From the IMG/VR virus record IMGVR_UViG_3300025684_000015, positions 33,887 to 97,886 of that record: DNA of 64,000 nucleotides; one strand, given 5' to 3'. Of this stretch, positions 47,848 through 56,700 are shown in pieces. The first letter of the stretch is position 1. Each line of letters begins with the position of its first letter. The stretch comes from a virus. The notes beneath the pieces are model-generated. The model searched no databases and was not told the DNA's origin. It saw only the letters and a list, made by a program, of their open reading frames with translations. Made by a program: the position numbers and the translations under genes.

Positions 47848-47886
47848 AAAGAGTAATCCGGAGAGAAGGGGATATACCTTTAATGG
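47848..47886 (+). other. conserved leader RNA motif (copy B)
   Basis: AAAGAGTAATCCGG directly follows TATAAT, then a purine stretch and a hairpin AAGG-GGATATA-CCTT. Copy A at 19838-19886 has AGGG-GGATA-CCCT at the same place; the stem changes are compensatory. Overlaps the antisense of a stop codon at 47880. Confidence 0.45.
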
Positions 47887-48374
47887 AATGTCTTTGGAAA
47901 TTTAATTACTTTACTGTCTGAATTAATTTCAGTAGATTCGGAGTTTTCATCCATTTCTGCAATTTCAGAAATTTCTTCATCCATTGTAGCAGCCAAATTT
48001 TCCAAGTACTCTTCCAATTCTTCGTCATCCATACCATAGACATCATCTAATGGTAAATCTCTCTTGACAGTAGTACTACTATTTATCATCTCTAATATTA
48101 CATTGGAATAGTGTTTCATTAAAGAATCAGATGGTGTTGCTTCAGAAATAACATGTCCAGAATTTAGCGTCTGCATCATTTCTGGATCATCTTGAAAACC
48201 CATCCATGGTCTAAAGGCAAAAAATCTAGTTTTAGTTTCTGGGTCAATTCCCTGAATTAGTTTTAGTGCAGCTCTTACTAGAATTGCTGAATTTTCTTCA
48301 TTATCCCATTCTATTACTTCACAAATAATCTCATCATCATTAGTCAGTTTAAACTGTTTGATTTGAAGATCCAT
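47880..48374 (-). CDS. conserved T4-like protein, Lsm-like N-terminal fold suspected
   Basis: 164 residues. The N-terminal ~90 residues (QIKQFKLTNDDEIICEVIEW, AILVRAALKLIQG, FAFRPWMGFQDDPEMMQTLN) resemble conserved marine myovirus proteins with a small barrel of Sm/Hfq type, then an acidic, disordered C-terminus. RNA binding would be a reasonable hypothesis. Overlaps the uvsW stop by 26 bases. Function not established. Confidence 0.65.
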   Translation of the reverse strand: MDLQIKQFKLTNDDEIICEVIEWDNEENSAILVRAALKLIQGIDPETKTRFFAFRPWMGFQDDPEMMQTLNSGHVISEATPSDSLMKHYSNVILEMINSSTTVKRDLPLDDVYGMDDEELEEYLENLAATMDEEISEIAEMDENSESTEINSDSKVIKFPKTFH

Positions 48375-49854
48375 TAATTTTTACCTTATATGTTTTGTTA
48401 TTAAAGTTTTCACGATTGTAAATTTTGTACCGCTCATCGGAATGTAAATATGCAAAGTTAACATGTTGGGTATTCTTCAAATCATCAATAATATCATATA
48501 ACGTGGTTGGTTCACCATTATCAGATTTTCTTAATCCTCTACCAATTGATTGAAGAACTCTTATCTGAGATTTAGACGGTGACGCAAATATAATGTTATG
48601 CAAATTGCGAATATTAATCCCAGTACTGAAAGTACCAAGACTAGCAACAATAATTGAATTCTTTTGTTTCTCCACAATTCCTCTTATAGCTTCTCGATCA
48701 GAAGTATCAACTTGGCCAGATACAAAAAACACTTTTCTTTTTTCGTCTACCTTACTATTTATCATATCGAAAAGTGGCTTCCCGTGCTTCTCAACATAGT
48801 TAAATAAGACTAACGTATTACCTTTTTGATCCACCGCCAAATTTCTAATAAAGTTATTGCGTTTCTCGTTAGACACAATCCATTCGATTTCTTCTTGATA
48901 TGTTCTTTTTCCAAAGTCTTCTCTAGATTCTTGGTCATAATCCAATACAATCCTTTTAATATTGAGTTGTGCTAGAGTGTCATTATCCTGAAGTGCTTTC
49001 GTAGTTGTAACTTTATATATCTTACCAAATAAGCCTTGAAGTACAAGTTCATGTGTTTGTGTTCCATCGAGTGTTCCTGTAGTACCAAATCTATATGCAG
49101 CTTCTGTGCACTTATTCATAATTTGCATTAATGATTTAGACTTAAATCCATGGCACTCATCTCCAACAATCATACCAAATTGTTGAAACCATGCTTTTGG
49201 TAATTTATAAATTGATTGCCATGTAGAAATAATAATAGGGCAACTAGTATCTTTATCTTTACCAGAATAAATTTTGTGGCTTAATCCCTTTGGCATTCCG
49301 TAAGACACAAAATCATTATCCATTTGTTCTACTAAAGATGTTGTAGGAACAATTACAAGCACCTTTTGTTTTTTCTCAGCATATTTCATTAAAAAATAAC
49401 TAGCTAAAGAATAAATTATTAAAGATTTACCTGAACCAGTTGGAGATAACAATATTGCTCTTTTTCTTCGAAGACCTTCCATTACAGCTAAATACTGATA
49501 TTCGCGAATTTTAAATGGTAAATTTAACCGATCAATAAAAGATAATAACTCTTTAGCATTAGGTCTTTCTTCAGAATAAACTGGACCATATTTTTCTGAA
49601 ACAACTGGTACTATATTATAGCCCCGCGTTTCACCGAATTTAAGTAAATGGTATATTAAACCAGCAGGCAATTCATTACTATTAGTGTCAAACAGTCGGA
49701 TTTTTCCATCCCATATACGCCGTTTAAAGGCAGGCATATATTGATAACCAGGAACAAAGAAAGAAAAAAACTCTTTTAGCTCTGCGGCTTGTCCGAAATT
49801 GCACTCAATATAAAGATTAGCATGATCTAGTTTCCAGATTCGAATTGTTTCCAT
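48349..49854 (-). CDS. uvsW: UvsW helicase
   Basis: 501 residues from METIRIWKLDHANLYIEC (ATG 49854; the longer frame begins with TTG). N-terminal double-stranded-DNA-binding domain, then SF2 motor: LLSPTGSGKSLIIYSLASYF (Walker A), MIVGDECHGFKSKSL (DECH), FGTTGTLDGTQTH and SIGRGLRKSDNGEPTTLYDI (motif VI). It unwinds R-loops and branched DNA and helps switch replication from origin to recombination mode. Start overlaps uvsY by 28 bases. Confidence 0.95.
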   Translation of the reverse strand: METIRIWKLDHANLYIECNFGQAAELKEFFSFFVPGYQYMPAFKRRIWDGKIRLFDTNSNELPAGLIYHLLKFGETRGYNIVPVVSEKYGPVYSEERPNAKELLSFIDRLNLPFKIREYQYLAVMEGLRRKRAILLSPTGSGKSLIIYSLASYFLMKYAEKKQKVLVIVPTTSLVEQMDNDFVSYGMPKGLSHKIYSGKDKDTSCPIIISTWQSIYKLPKAWFQQFGMIVGDECHGFKSKSLMQIMNKCTEAAYRFGTTGTLDGTQTHELVLQGLFGKIYKVTTTKALQDNDTLAQLNIKRIVLDYDQESREDFGKRTYQEEIEWIVSNEKRNNFIRNLAVDQKGNTLVLFNYVEKHGKPLFDMINSKVDEKRKVFFVSGQVDTSDREAIRGIVEKQKNSIIVASLGTFSTGINIRNLHNIIFASPSKSQIRVLQSIGRGLRKSDNGEPTTLYDIIDDLKNTQHVNFAYLHSDERYKIYNRENFNNKTYKVKINGSSNQTV

Positions 49855-50273
49855 CGTATAATGTTGCTTATCGTTTGGTGGCGCCAATTAAGATTTCCTA
49901 CTATTTCTTGAAGTGTTTCGGTTATAGTTTTCCAATACTGAATTAGCTCTTCACTTTTTTGAATTTCTGGATCTGAATCGTAATAGTGATCCATATCCCC
50001 TTTCATAATTTTTAATCCATTAAATGGATCTGGGTCCCACCCATGTTCTTCCATCTCTTCCTGAGACATCTTACCATTATACCAAAGCCACTTATATTTT
50101 AATAGTGTCTTTTGTCGCATTTCACTTTTCTTCAACTTAATTTTAGCTTGTGCTAAAAGTTGTAGATATTTTGCATGCAGTTGAGGGGTATCACGGGAAG
50201 ATTCATCAAGCTTAGCGTTATTAATTCGTGAGTCTTCTGCCCACATGTCGAGAATAGTCTCAAGCTCTTTCAT
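49827..50273 (-). CDS. uvsY: UvsY recombination mediator
   Basis: 148 residues, similar to T4 UvsY (137). All-helical; typical features are the N-terminal LETILDMWAEDSRINNAKLD, LHAKYLQLLAQAKIKLKKSE, and the C-terminal ISNIIRWKQFESG. It loads UvsX onto gp32-coated single strands. Located immediately upstream of uvsW, as in other T4-like phages. Confidence 0.9.
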   Translation of the reverse strand: MKELETILDMWAEDSRINNAKLDESSRDTPQLHAKYLQLLAQAKIKLKKSEMRQKTLLKYKWLWYNGKMSQEEMEEHGWDPDPFNGLKIMKGDMDHYYDSDPEIQKSEELIQYWKTITETLQEIVGNLNWRHQTISNIIRWKQFESGN

Positions 50274-50299
50274 AATATAACTCCATTGTATAGGATTAT

Positions 50300-50797
50300 C
50301 TATATAAATTCAAAATACGTAAATCTGAACGAAACTGTAAATGTTATAAATTCTGTACCACTTGCGGTAGATTCAAATTGAATATCACCTAATGCTGTTG
50401 GGCAACATTCTAAATATTTTACTTGTTTAGTTGTATTGTTTTGGCTTGATAAAATAGATAAAGTAATATCTGAATAAGTTGGAGCGCTACTAGCATTTCT
50501 ATCTAGTGCTGATACTGGTAGATTATCAACTACTCTACGAATCCAAGCATACATTTCATTATATGCTGTCATATCTTCATCTAAAATAATATTAGCAGAT
50601 AGCTCATTAAATGTTAGTGAACCACCAACGATTGGTACCCCTTGAATTTTTCTAAAAGGTACTTCGGATGGATTTAAAATCATACCAGGATGAGTAACTG
50701 TTTGCGCAAAATATTCTAAGTTTGGATAGTTCTCGCGATCAATTACTAGTTTATAACTGGTAGGTTGCAAGTAATTTAAATTTGTAGTTAATGCCAT
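50300..50797 (-). CDS. tail-tube-like structural protein
   Basis: 165 residues. The pattern SYKLVIDRENYPNLEYFAQT (~14-33), GGSLTFNELSANIILDEDMT (~58-77), AWIRRVVDNLP and the C-terminal FTVSFRFTYFEF is that of the gp19/gp54 tail-tube fold. It is distinct from gp19 at 56150, so it may be a tube-initiator or tail-completion protein. It has its own late promoter (50819-50826), following the gp23 terminator. Confidence 0.7.
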   Translation of the reverse strand: MALTTNLNYLQPTSYKLVIDRENYPNLEYFAQTVTHPGMILNPSEVPFRKIQGVPIVGGSLTFNELSANIILDEDMTAYNEMYAWIRRVVDNLPVSALDRNASSAPTYSDITLSILSSQNNTTKQVKYLECCPTALGDIQFESTASGTEFITFTVSFRFTYFEFI

Positions 50798-50818
50798 TCT
50801 AGTATCTCCAATACAATA

Positions 50819-50826
50819 CTATTTAT
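50819..50826 (-). promoter_or_regulatory. T4-type late promoter for the tail-tube-like gene
   Basis: TATAAATA on the minus strand, 22 bases before the ATG at 50797. Confidence 0.75.
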
Positions 50827-50857
50827 ATCAATTATAAACCATTATTTAAGCAAAAAA

Positions 50858-50879
50858 AGAGAGCCCCGAAGGGCTCTCT
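50858..50879 (-). terminator. UUCG-loop terminator after gene 23
   Basis: Nine-base stem AGAGAGCCC/GGGCTCTCT closing a four-base loop that reads TTCG on the minus strand, followed by seven T. This is the classic very stable terminator. Confidence 0.95.
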
Positions 50880-50913
50880 AAGTAAGCATTAATATTATTA
50901 TTATTACAGTGTC

Positions 50914-52272
50914 TTATGCGAGGATATTGTCTACGCGGAAGATTCTGTAGTACTGGTTTGAACGATCGGCAGCCAAACCAGAAGCAGGAGACGAACCAAC
51001 GAATGGGTTTGAAGCCATACCGTAGCGAGTCTTAAAGCCAATCTTAGGCTGGAAAGTATCTTCACCAACCGCACGTACCATTGTTAATGGAACGTATGGG
51101 CAATAGAAGAGACCTGCGTCATATGGGTTAGTACCCTTATAACCAACGTTGATGTAATCAGCAGTTGCATATGGATCAATGTAAACCCGTGTGCGACCAT
51201 TAAGAACACCAGCGAATGTGTTACCAGTATCGTCAACGTTCAAGTTAGTTGCCATTGCTGGATTATAGTCAAGCATACCAGAAGCAGCAAGAGCAGAAGC
51301 AACATCTGAAGAACAGATGATGAAGTTACCTTTACCACGACGAGTTTCTTTAGCAATTACGTTAGACTCACGCTCGATCTGAAGGATCAGACCTTTGAAC
51401 TTCTCAACAGACCAACGTCCATCAGCATCAGTTGCAAGATCGAAGATACCAGCAGTCTGGATACCAGCCTGGCGTGAACCAATCTTAGCTTGAGCATTGA
51501 TAGTGCGAATAACTTCGCGGTTGATTTCAGCCAAGATCTCAGTTGAGAGAATGTTAGCCAATTCTGTTTCAGCATCCAAGCCATGAATAGCTTTAAGATC
51601 CTGAGCGAGTTCCAAGGTGTACTCAGCTTTCAATGCCCGGCTTTTCGCAGTCACTGTAGCTTTTTCGATGGTGAAGCCCATTTGAGCAAAATCTTCGCCA
51701 CCTGATACGCCAAGAGCTTCTGCTTCTGAAGTCTCATACGCATCGCCTTTATAAGGAACGTAGGTTGAACCTGAATCAACAATAGATGAATCAGTATCTG
51801 TATCAGTTGCACCAGCCAAACCTGATGGTCCGCGTGAACCGTTACCAGTTGTTGCTGAGTCACCTGAGTAACCAACAGCTGCTTCGTTAAAGAGAGCTTC
51901 GCTGCCTGCTGATACGCCGGCTTTTGACTTCTGGTAAGTTGACTTCATTGCGAAGATCAAACCAGTTGGACCAGTCATTGGCTGTACACCACAAACGTCG
52001 TATGCCATAAGGTTAGGCATTGCACGTCTTACAAGTGCAATCAGAACTGGGTTCCAGTTTGCACCAGTTGTGCCATGAGCTGCACCAGTTACAGATGCAT
52101 TTGTGTTATCTTCATGAAGCATACCTTCTTCGCGAAGTGCACGCTCTTGGTTTTCGAGAACCGCTGCAGTAACTGCACGGCGATGGCTGTCTTTAATAGA
52201 ACCGGCTGTCTCTTCGTTAAGAACTGGAGACCACTTTTCTACAAGACGATCGTAAGAAATAGTGTTATTCAT
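50914..52272 (-). CDS. 23: gp23 major capsid protein
   Basis: 452 residues. Recognised by the N-terminal SYDRLVEKWSPVLNEE, the MLHEDNTNAS region (~50-60; L-H-E is a possible gp21 cleavage site), RRAMPNLMAYDVCGVQPMTG (~88-107) with PTGLIFAMKSTYQ, and the C-terminal RYGMASNPF. It forms the hexameric capsid lattice. Gene order 20-67-68-21-22-23 is conserved. Codons look similar to the neighbours. Confidence 0.97.
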   Translation of the reverse strand: MNNTISYDRLVEKWSPVLNEETAGSIKDSHRRAVTAAVLENQERALREEGMLHEDNTNASVTGAAHGTTGANWNPVLIALVRRAMPNLMAYDVCGVQPMTGPTGLIFAMKSTYQKSKAGVSAGSEALFNEAAVGYSGDSATTGNGSRGPSGLAGATDTDTDSSIVDSGSTYVPYKGDAYETSEAEALGVSGGEDFAQMGFTIEKATVTAKSRALKAEYTLELAQDLKAIHGLDAETELANILSTEILAEINREVIRTINAQAKIGSRQAGIQTAGIFDLATDADGRWSVEKFKGLILQIERESNVIAKETRRGKGNFIICSSDVASALAASGMLDYNPAMATNLNVDDTGNTFAGVLNGRTRVYIDPYATADYINVGYKGTNPYDAGLFYCPYVPLTMVRAVGEDTFQPKIGFKTRYGMASNPFVGSSPASGLAADRSNQYYRIFRVDNILA

Positions 52273-52286
52273 TTTAGTGACACTCC

Positions 52287-53348
52287 TTATTTAGATGTCT
52301 TTTTAATAGCTGACAGATATGAATTCATAACATCAGAAGATTCGACTTCATAAGCACCTTCTTCGTCAATTACTTCTTCTGCAACTGTCGTTGATTTATT
52401 GAAATAAGATTCTTTTACTGTTGCTACTTTGGCTGCAAATACATCTGCAGTATCAAAATCAACATCAGCTACAAGAGACTTAAGTTTTTCGACTTGAGTT
52501 TCTGCAAGATCACGAGAAGCTTCACGAATGATTTGCTCCCGCTTAAGAACTTCCAGTTCCTCTGCCATCACGATGGCTTTACCAGTCTGAGCGTTAAGTT
52601 GCTCTTCGAGCTCACTAACTTCAGCTGCTAATTCGTCAACCAGGTCGACTTTAGACTCAGGTACTTCGATATAAGATTCTGTGAACAGATCTTTCAAAGA
52701 AGTCATAAACTTCTCAGCAATTTCAGTTCTCAGACCAGATTCGATAGCAACCTTATTGTCTTCCATCCATTGTTCGACAACATAGTTCAGGTATGAATCT
52801 ACCTTCTCTACAAGATCTTGTTTTGTATTAGTTACTTCTTCAGCAATTTCTTCTTCGTATTTAGCTTCAAGACGATCAATCTCTTCTGCTAATTTAGATT
52901 TAATGGCTGCTTCGAAAATAACTTCAGCTTTAGATTTGAATTCTTCAGAAAGTGTAGCTTCTGATTGAACTAAAGCATTAAGGTCTTGTGAAAAATCAGC
53001 TTTATACGCGAAATCAGATTCTGCAATCTGCTCGCCTTCTACTGCTTCTACACCTTCGGCCTTATAGTTATACATTGCCGCAAGCTGTTCTCTGTTCATT
53101 GTCTGCATTTTGCCAACTGTAGCTGCAATTAAACCAGCTTTAGTCTTAGGCATTGGTTCTGCATTTTTAGCATCTTTTGCAGCACCCTTACCATTACGGC
53201 CAGCAACTGATGTAGCATCAGCAGCTTTATCCGCATCCGCAACAGATTGTGCTTCGGCGTTCTTCGGATCATGAGCTTCTTCCACAACTTCGTCCTCAAC
53301 TTCGTCGTGGAGTTCTACGTCCTGATCAATTTCATACTTATCAGTCAT
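52287..53348 (-). CDS. 22: gp22 prohead scaffold protein
   Basis: 353 residues. Extremely acidic N-terminus, Ala/Asp/Lys-rich linker, then long coiled coils (KLAEEIDRLEAKYEEEIAEE, ~160-180, and LVDELAAEVSELEEQLNAQT, ~240), typical of T4 gp22. Several (L/I)-x-E sites are available for gp21. Removed by proteolysis during capsid maturation. Ends 15 bases before gene 23. Confidence 0.93.
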   Translation of the reverse strand: MTDKYEIDQDVELHDEVEDEVVEEAHDPKNAEAQSVADADKAADATSVAGRNGKGAAKDAKNAEPMPKTKAGLIAATVGKMQTMNREQLAAMYNYKAEGVEAVEGEQIAESDFAYKADFSQDLNALVQSEATLSEEFKSKAEVIFEAAIKSKLAEEIDRLEAKYEEEIAEEVTNTKQDLVEKVDSYLNYVVEQWMEDNKVAIESGLRTEIAEKFMTSLKDLFTESYIEVPESKVDLVDELAAEVSELEEQLNAQTGKAIVMAEELEVLKREQIIREASRDLAETQVEKLKSLVADVDFDTADVFAAKVATVKESYFNKSTTVAEEVIDEEGAYEVESSDVMNSYLSAIKKTSK

Positions 53349-53361
53349 AATTGACTCCTAT

Positions 53362-54018
53362 TTATCTAATTTTGAGTAACGAGAGGAAATTTTTAAACTC
53401 ACGAACCTGAGTCTCATAAAGATCAGATCGTGGAGCCTTTTTAATTTCAGTCTCCATTTTTTCAATTGTTTGTGCTTGAATAATACCGTTATTCCAAACC
53501 CATTCTACGCCTTCCATAATCCCATTAACGAAAGCAGACGGTGCAGATGGATCTTGTACTATATCAATTGCGTTAAGTAGGAAATCTTCTTTCACTACCA
53601 TAGCGCCGTTTTGTTGCATCAAACTTCCCATACCACGAGTCGAAACACCCAGTCCGACGCCACCATCGAGTAGACCTTGAACGATCATACCCATAGGAGT
53701 GTCTAGTACTGAGGCCTTTCCCACAACATCGTTTCCTGACCAAGTCAAAGATTCGATTTTGTGTGAAACTTTATCAAGGTTAACTGTTGGACCCTCAGGG
53801 TGATTCAATTCACCAACAGCTCTACCTTTTGAAACTTGTACGTCGTTATATCTACCAATAGCTTTTTCCATTATAGCTTTGGGATAAATTCGACCATTTC
53901 TATTCTTTTGATCGGCCTGAGCAAAGATACCTTCGATGAAGTACTTTTTACCACCACCGGCCTTTGCCTCGGTAAGTACTTCTAAACTTTGATCAGTATA
54001 TTCTGCAATAAGCTTCAT
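53362..54018 (-). CDS. 21: gp21 prohead core protease
   Basis: 218 residues. Motifs of the herpes-protease-like prohead family: YFIEGIFAQADQKNRNGRIY (~25-45), GELNHPEGPTVNLDKVSHKI (~69-88, H in N-H-P) and VGLGVSTRGMGSLMQQNGAM (~118-137, Ser in V-S-T-R-G). It cleaves scaffold, gp23 and internal proteins after (L/I)-x-E. Start ATG 54018 directly after the gp68-like gene. Confidence 0.95.
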   Translation of the reverse strand: MKLIAEYTDQSLEVLTEAKAGGGKKYFIEGIFAQADQKNRNGRIYPKAIMEKAIGRYNDVQVSKGRAVGELNHPEGPTVNLDKVSHKIESLTWSGNDVVGKASVLDTPMGMIVQGLLDGGVGLGVSTRGMGSLMQQNGAMVVKEDFLLNAIDIVQDPSAPSAFVNGIMEGVEWVWNNGIIQAQTIEKMETEIKKAPRSDLYETQVREFKNFLSLLKIR

Positions 54019-54022
54019 AAGC

Positions 54023-54229
54023 TCAGCCCTTATATTGTTTAACGAATTCTAAACCAGCTTTCTCAGCCTCTTTCTGAGACTTATAAGAATCTAATGCTTC
54101 TCCATCGACATAGGTAATAAACTTACCTTTATCTAAATGAATCATGACCTGCACACCTTTGATTTTTTTATCAAAGACGTGTTTACCGGCCGGCATTTTT
54201 TGTTCTCTTAATTGTGAAAACTGTTTCAT
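54023..54229 (-). CDS. gp68-like prohead core protein
   Basis: 68 residues, basic, MKQFSQLREQKMPAGKHVFD then a VQVMIHLDKGKFITYVDGEA strand pair and a YKSQKEAEKAGLEFVKQYKG helix. Position between the gp67-like gene and 21 corresponds to T4 gene 68, but sequence similarity is not evident. M-K-Q-F-x-x-L-R-E-Q is also compatible with a capsid-targeting N-terminus. Own late promoter at 54248-54255. Confidence 0.6.
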   Translation of the reverse strand: MKQFSQLREQKMPAGKHVFDKKIKGVQVMIHLDKGKFITYVDGEALDSYKSQKEAEKAGLEFVKQYKG

Positions 54230-54247
54230 TTAAAATTACCTTCGTAT

Positions 54248-54255
54248 ATATTTAT
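54248..54255 (-). promoter_or_regulatory. T4-type late promoter for the 68-21-22-23 group
   Basis: TATAAATA on the minus strand, 19 bases before the ATG at 54229; gives extra transcription of the capsid genes. Confidence 0.75.
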
Positions 54256-54309
54256 ATGTTTTTTATTTTCTACTTAGAGGCTTTTTTACGAATTGTCTTC
54301 TTCATCTTC

Positions 54310-54585
54310 TTAGGCACCGGAATCTGATTCATCTGATTCTTCATCATCGGTTTCGAGTTCTTCTGTGGAGTCGGTCTCGACATTCTCATCTTCATTTTCC
54401 TCTGCATCTAAGTCATTATAAATTTGACCAGCCACTTCAATCTTTTTTTGGTCTAAAATATCATTTAATTTTACTGTCATCATATTATTAAATACTGAAT
54501 TAGCTTTATTGTAATCTTGATCTAATGCATGTTGCACTAAATCTTCGATTGGATTTGGTATTACTTCACCGTCAATGTCTGACAT
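54310..54585 (-). CDS. gp67-like acidic prohead core protein
   Basis: 91 residues: a helical N-terminal half (IEDLVQHALDQDYNKANSVF) and a strongly acidic C-terminus (Glu/Asp/Ser repeats from residue ~58). Both composition and position just after gene 20 match T4 gp67. It would be packed in the prohead core and degraded by gp21. Confidence 0.75.
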   Translation of the reverse strand: MSDIDGEVIPNPIEDLVQHALDQDYNKANSVFNNMMTVKLNDILDQKKIEVAGQIYNDLDAEENEDENVETDSTEELETDDEESDESDSGA

Positions 54586-54587
54586 AA

Positions 54588-56087
54588 TTATTCCTCGTCA
54601 CTTTGGTTTTGACCAGCTGCCTGGTCGTCTTGGGATTGCTTAGCCATATTTTCAATATCTTCATCTGAGAAATTAAGGACATTTTTCATAATCCATTCTC
54701 TAGAGAAATATTGATCTACATAATTATTAACCATATCAAGCGTTTGTAACTTTTCACGTAGAACTTCAAGATCTTTTAATTCTGTGAAATGGTTATCTCT
54801 AATATAGTCAACAATAATATCATTCTTCATGTTATTCCAATCATCTTCAGTAATAATACCTTTTAGTATTAGCTGAGTTTTTAGAATACCAGTGAATAAT
54901 TGACTAAACTTCATACGAAGTCTATCAATAAACTTTTGGAATTTCAATTCATCGCGACTAATCTCTGTAGATCTACCAAGAGAGAATTGAGACTCTTGTT
55001 CTAAGCGACTAATTGGAACATTTAAAGAACGATATAATCTTTTTTGGAAATAAATAATATCATCAATCTGCCCAAGGTTTTCACCACCGGGTAAAGTTGA
55101 GATCTCAGTGCCTCGGCCGCCTTCGCGCCTTGGTAACCAAAAATCTTCAAGCAATGATTGATGCTTACGATCATCTTTTAATTCGCCAGTTTTTGCATCA
55201 TAGACAAGCTTATTTCTATATCTTGTCATAATGTCTTTCATATATTGTTCAGACTTACCTTTTGGTAAGTTACCAACATCAATATAAAAGATTCTTCTTT
55301 CTGGTGCACGAGCCAAACGATAGATAACAAGAGAGTCTTCCATCATTCTTAATTGGTTAATTGGTTTAAGTGCTTTATGCAAATAAGATAAAATCTTTTT
55401 CTTACTCTCATCTAATAAACCAGATGTCACATAAGAAACTGAGTCTAAAGACATCTTAACACCAGAATTTTGCGCACCTGGTTTTTCTTGATAAATGTAG
55501 TATTCATCTACTTTTTCAATTAGCTGTGCGCCAGTTTCTGAGTCTTTTTTACGAGAAATTTGTTTTACTTTTCGCATTCTGGCAGAATCAATTACTCTAA
55601 TTTCTTGAATACCGCCTTTAAGGTTTGTTTCATCGACTACTAGGTGATGGAATAATCTACCATCAACATACCAGCGTCGGAAAATATCATGCCCATACAA
55701 ACCAAAATCAAGCATAGCATAAATATTATCGAATTCTGCTTTAATTTGTTTTTTAATACTATCGCTGACTTTTAGATTATCCATAGAGACATCAACAGAT
55801 TGATCTAATTCTCCACCAGCAATAGCTTCGTTAACAATATCTTCAATTGCTGCATCTACTTCTGGATGCATCGCAACTCCACGATATTTCATGATTAGTT
55901 GGAAATTGTCTTTTGATTCATCGCCATCAATATTTAAATATTGACCATAATGAGATCCAGCAGCAGTTACATAACCAGCACCATCATCATCACGTGCAGG
56001 TACAATAGACGGTTTTTTCTTAGCGTCTTCTTTATCTGCTTTTTTAATTTCAAATCCGAATAATCGGAAGCCTTGATTATCTGCCAT
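54588..56087 (-). CDS. 20: gp20 portal protein
   Basis: 499 residues, near T4 gp20 (524). Characteristic stretches: SHYGQYLNIDGDESKDNFQL (~45), YRGVAMHPEVDAAIEDIVNE (~67-87), RRIFYIDVGNLPKGKSEQYM (~258) and NVPISRLEQESQFSLGRSTE (~350). Forms the dodecameric vertex through which DNA is packaged and which nucleates capsid assembly. Confidence 0.97.
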   Translation of the reverse strand: MADNQGFRLFGFEIKKADKEDAKKKPSIVPARDDDGAGYVTAAGSHYGQYLNIDGDESKDNFQLIMKYRGVAMHPEVDAAIEDIVNEAIAGGELDQSVDVSMDNLKVSDSIKKQIKAEFDNIYAMLDFGLYGHDIFRRWYVDGRLFHHLVVDETNLKGGIQEIRVIDSARMRKVKQISRKKDSETGAQLIEKVDEYYIYQEKPGAQNSGVKMSLDSVSYVTSGLLDESKKKILSYLHKALKPINQLRMMEDSLVIYRLARAPERRIFYIDVGNLPKGKSEQYMKDIMTRYRNKLVYDAKTGELKDDRKHQSLLEDFWLPRREGGRGTEISTLPGGENLGQIDDIIYFQKRLYRSLNVPISRLEQESQFSLGRSTEISRDELKFQKFIDRLRMKFSQLFTGILKTQLILKGIITEDDWNNMKNDIIVDYIRDNHFTELKDLEVLREKLQTLDMVNNYVDQYFSREWIMKNVLNFSDEDIENMAKQSQDDQAAGQNQSDEE

Positions 56088-56106
56088 TTACTTTCCCTTA
56101 CAAGTG

Positions 56107-56133
56107 GGGGTAGAGCATTATTCACTCTACCCC
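56107..56133. repeat. hairpin between genes 19 and 20
   Basis: Nine-base inverted repeat GGGGTAGAG/CTCTACCCC with a 9-base loop. On the minus strand no T run follows, so it is more likely an mRNA-stabilising or processing hairpin than a terminator. Confidence 0.6.
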
Positions 56134-56149
56134 TTTATGTATACTCTTA

Positions 56150-56689
56150 TTAAGCGTCGGTAGTATTAGATGTCCAATACTGATACTGCCAAGTGATAGT
56201 AAATCTTTCGATTGTATCTGTATCACCATAAGAAACATCAATAGCTGAAATTTCTGAAGGCCATGCATCTTTAAAAGTATAAGTTTTAATAACAGAATTA
56301 TCTCTATCAAACTGTTCTACTTTTAAATCCGTGAAATAGAGTTCTGGATTTTGAATTCCACCAGCATCTGCATGGTTTGAAATTGCATTCATCCATTTTT
56401 CCATTTCATTTCTAATCTTAAACCCTGTGTCGTTAATTACAGTTACAGTCCAAACATCGAATACACGATCTCCGGCAACCTTCATTTGGCGCCCACGAAA
56501 TGGAATTGTAATTGTACCAACTGAAGAGGCTGGTAATTGAGCCGCTTCACACATAAAAGATGCAAAGTCTACATCTAAATTAACACCGAGACCTCCACGT
56601 GGATTTGCAAGAGTTACCTGGAATAGGTTACCTCTAGCTCCGCCACCAGCAAGTCTAGCTTTAAATTGATCTACTGAACCTAATGCCAT
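56150..56689 (-). CDS. 19: gp19 tail tube protein
   Basis: 179 residues (T4 gp19: 163). Tube-fold features: GNLFQVTLANPRGGLGVNLD (~20-39), FMCEAAQLPASSVGTITIPF (~45-64), RGRQMKVAGDRVFDVWTVTV (~65-84) and FKIRNEMEKWMNAISNHADA. Polymerises to the inner tube of the contractile tail. Directly follows gene 18. Confidence 0.95.
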   Translation of the reverse strand: MALGSVDQFKARLAGGGARGNLFQVTLANPRGGLGVNLDVDFASFMCEAAQLPASSVGTITIPFRGRQMKVAGDRVFDVWTVTVINDTGFKIRNEMEKWMNAISNHADAGGIQNPELYFTDLKVEQFDRDNSVIKTYTFKDAWPSEISAIDVSYGDTDTIERFTITWQYQYWTSNTTDA

Positions 56690-56700
56690 TTTTTATCTCC

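Noticed and set aside
54270-54305. An 11-residue basic frame (MKKTIRKKASK) between the gp67-like and gp68-like genes
   Set aside because: Too short to support, and no ribosome binding site beyond a weak AAGAAG; recorded only because the gap is otherwise empty.
56107-56133. Terminator between genes 19 and 20
   Set aside because: The stem is strong, but on the transcribed strand no T run follows, so I list it as a hairpin only.
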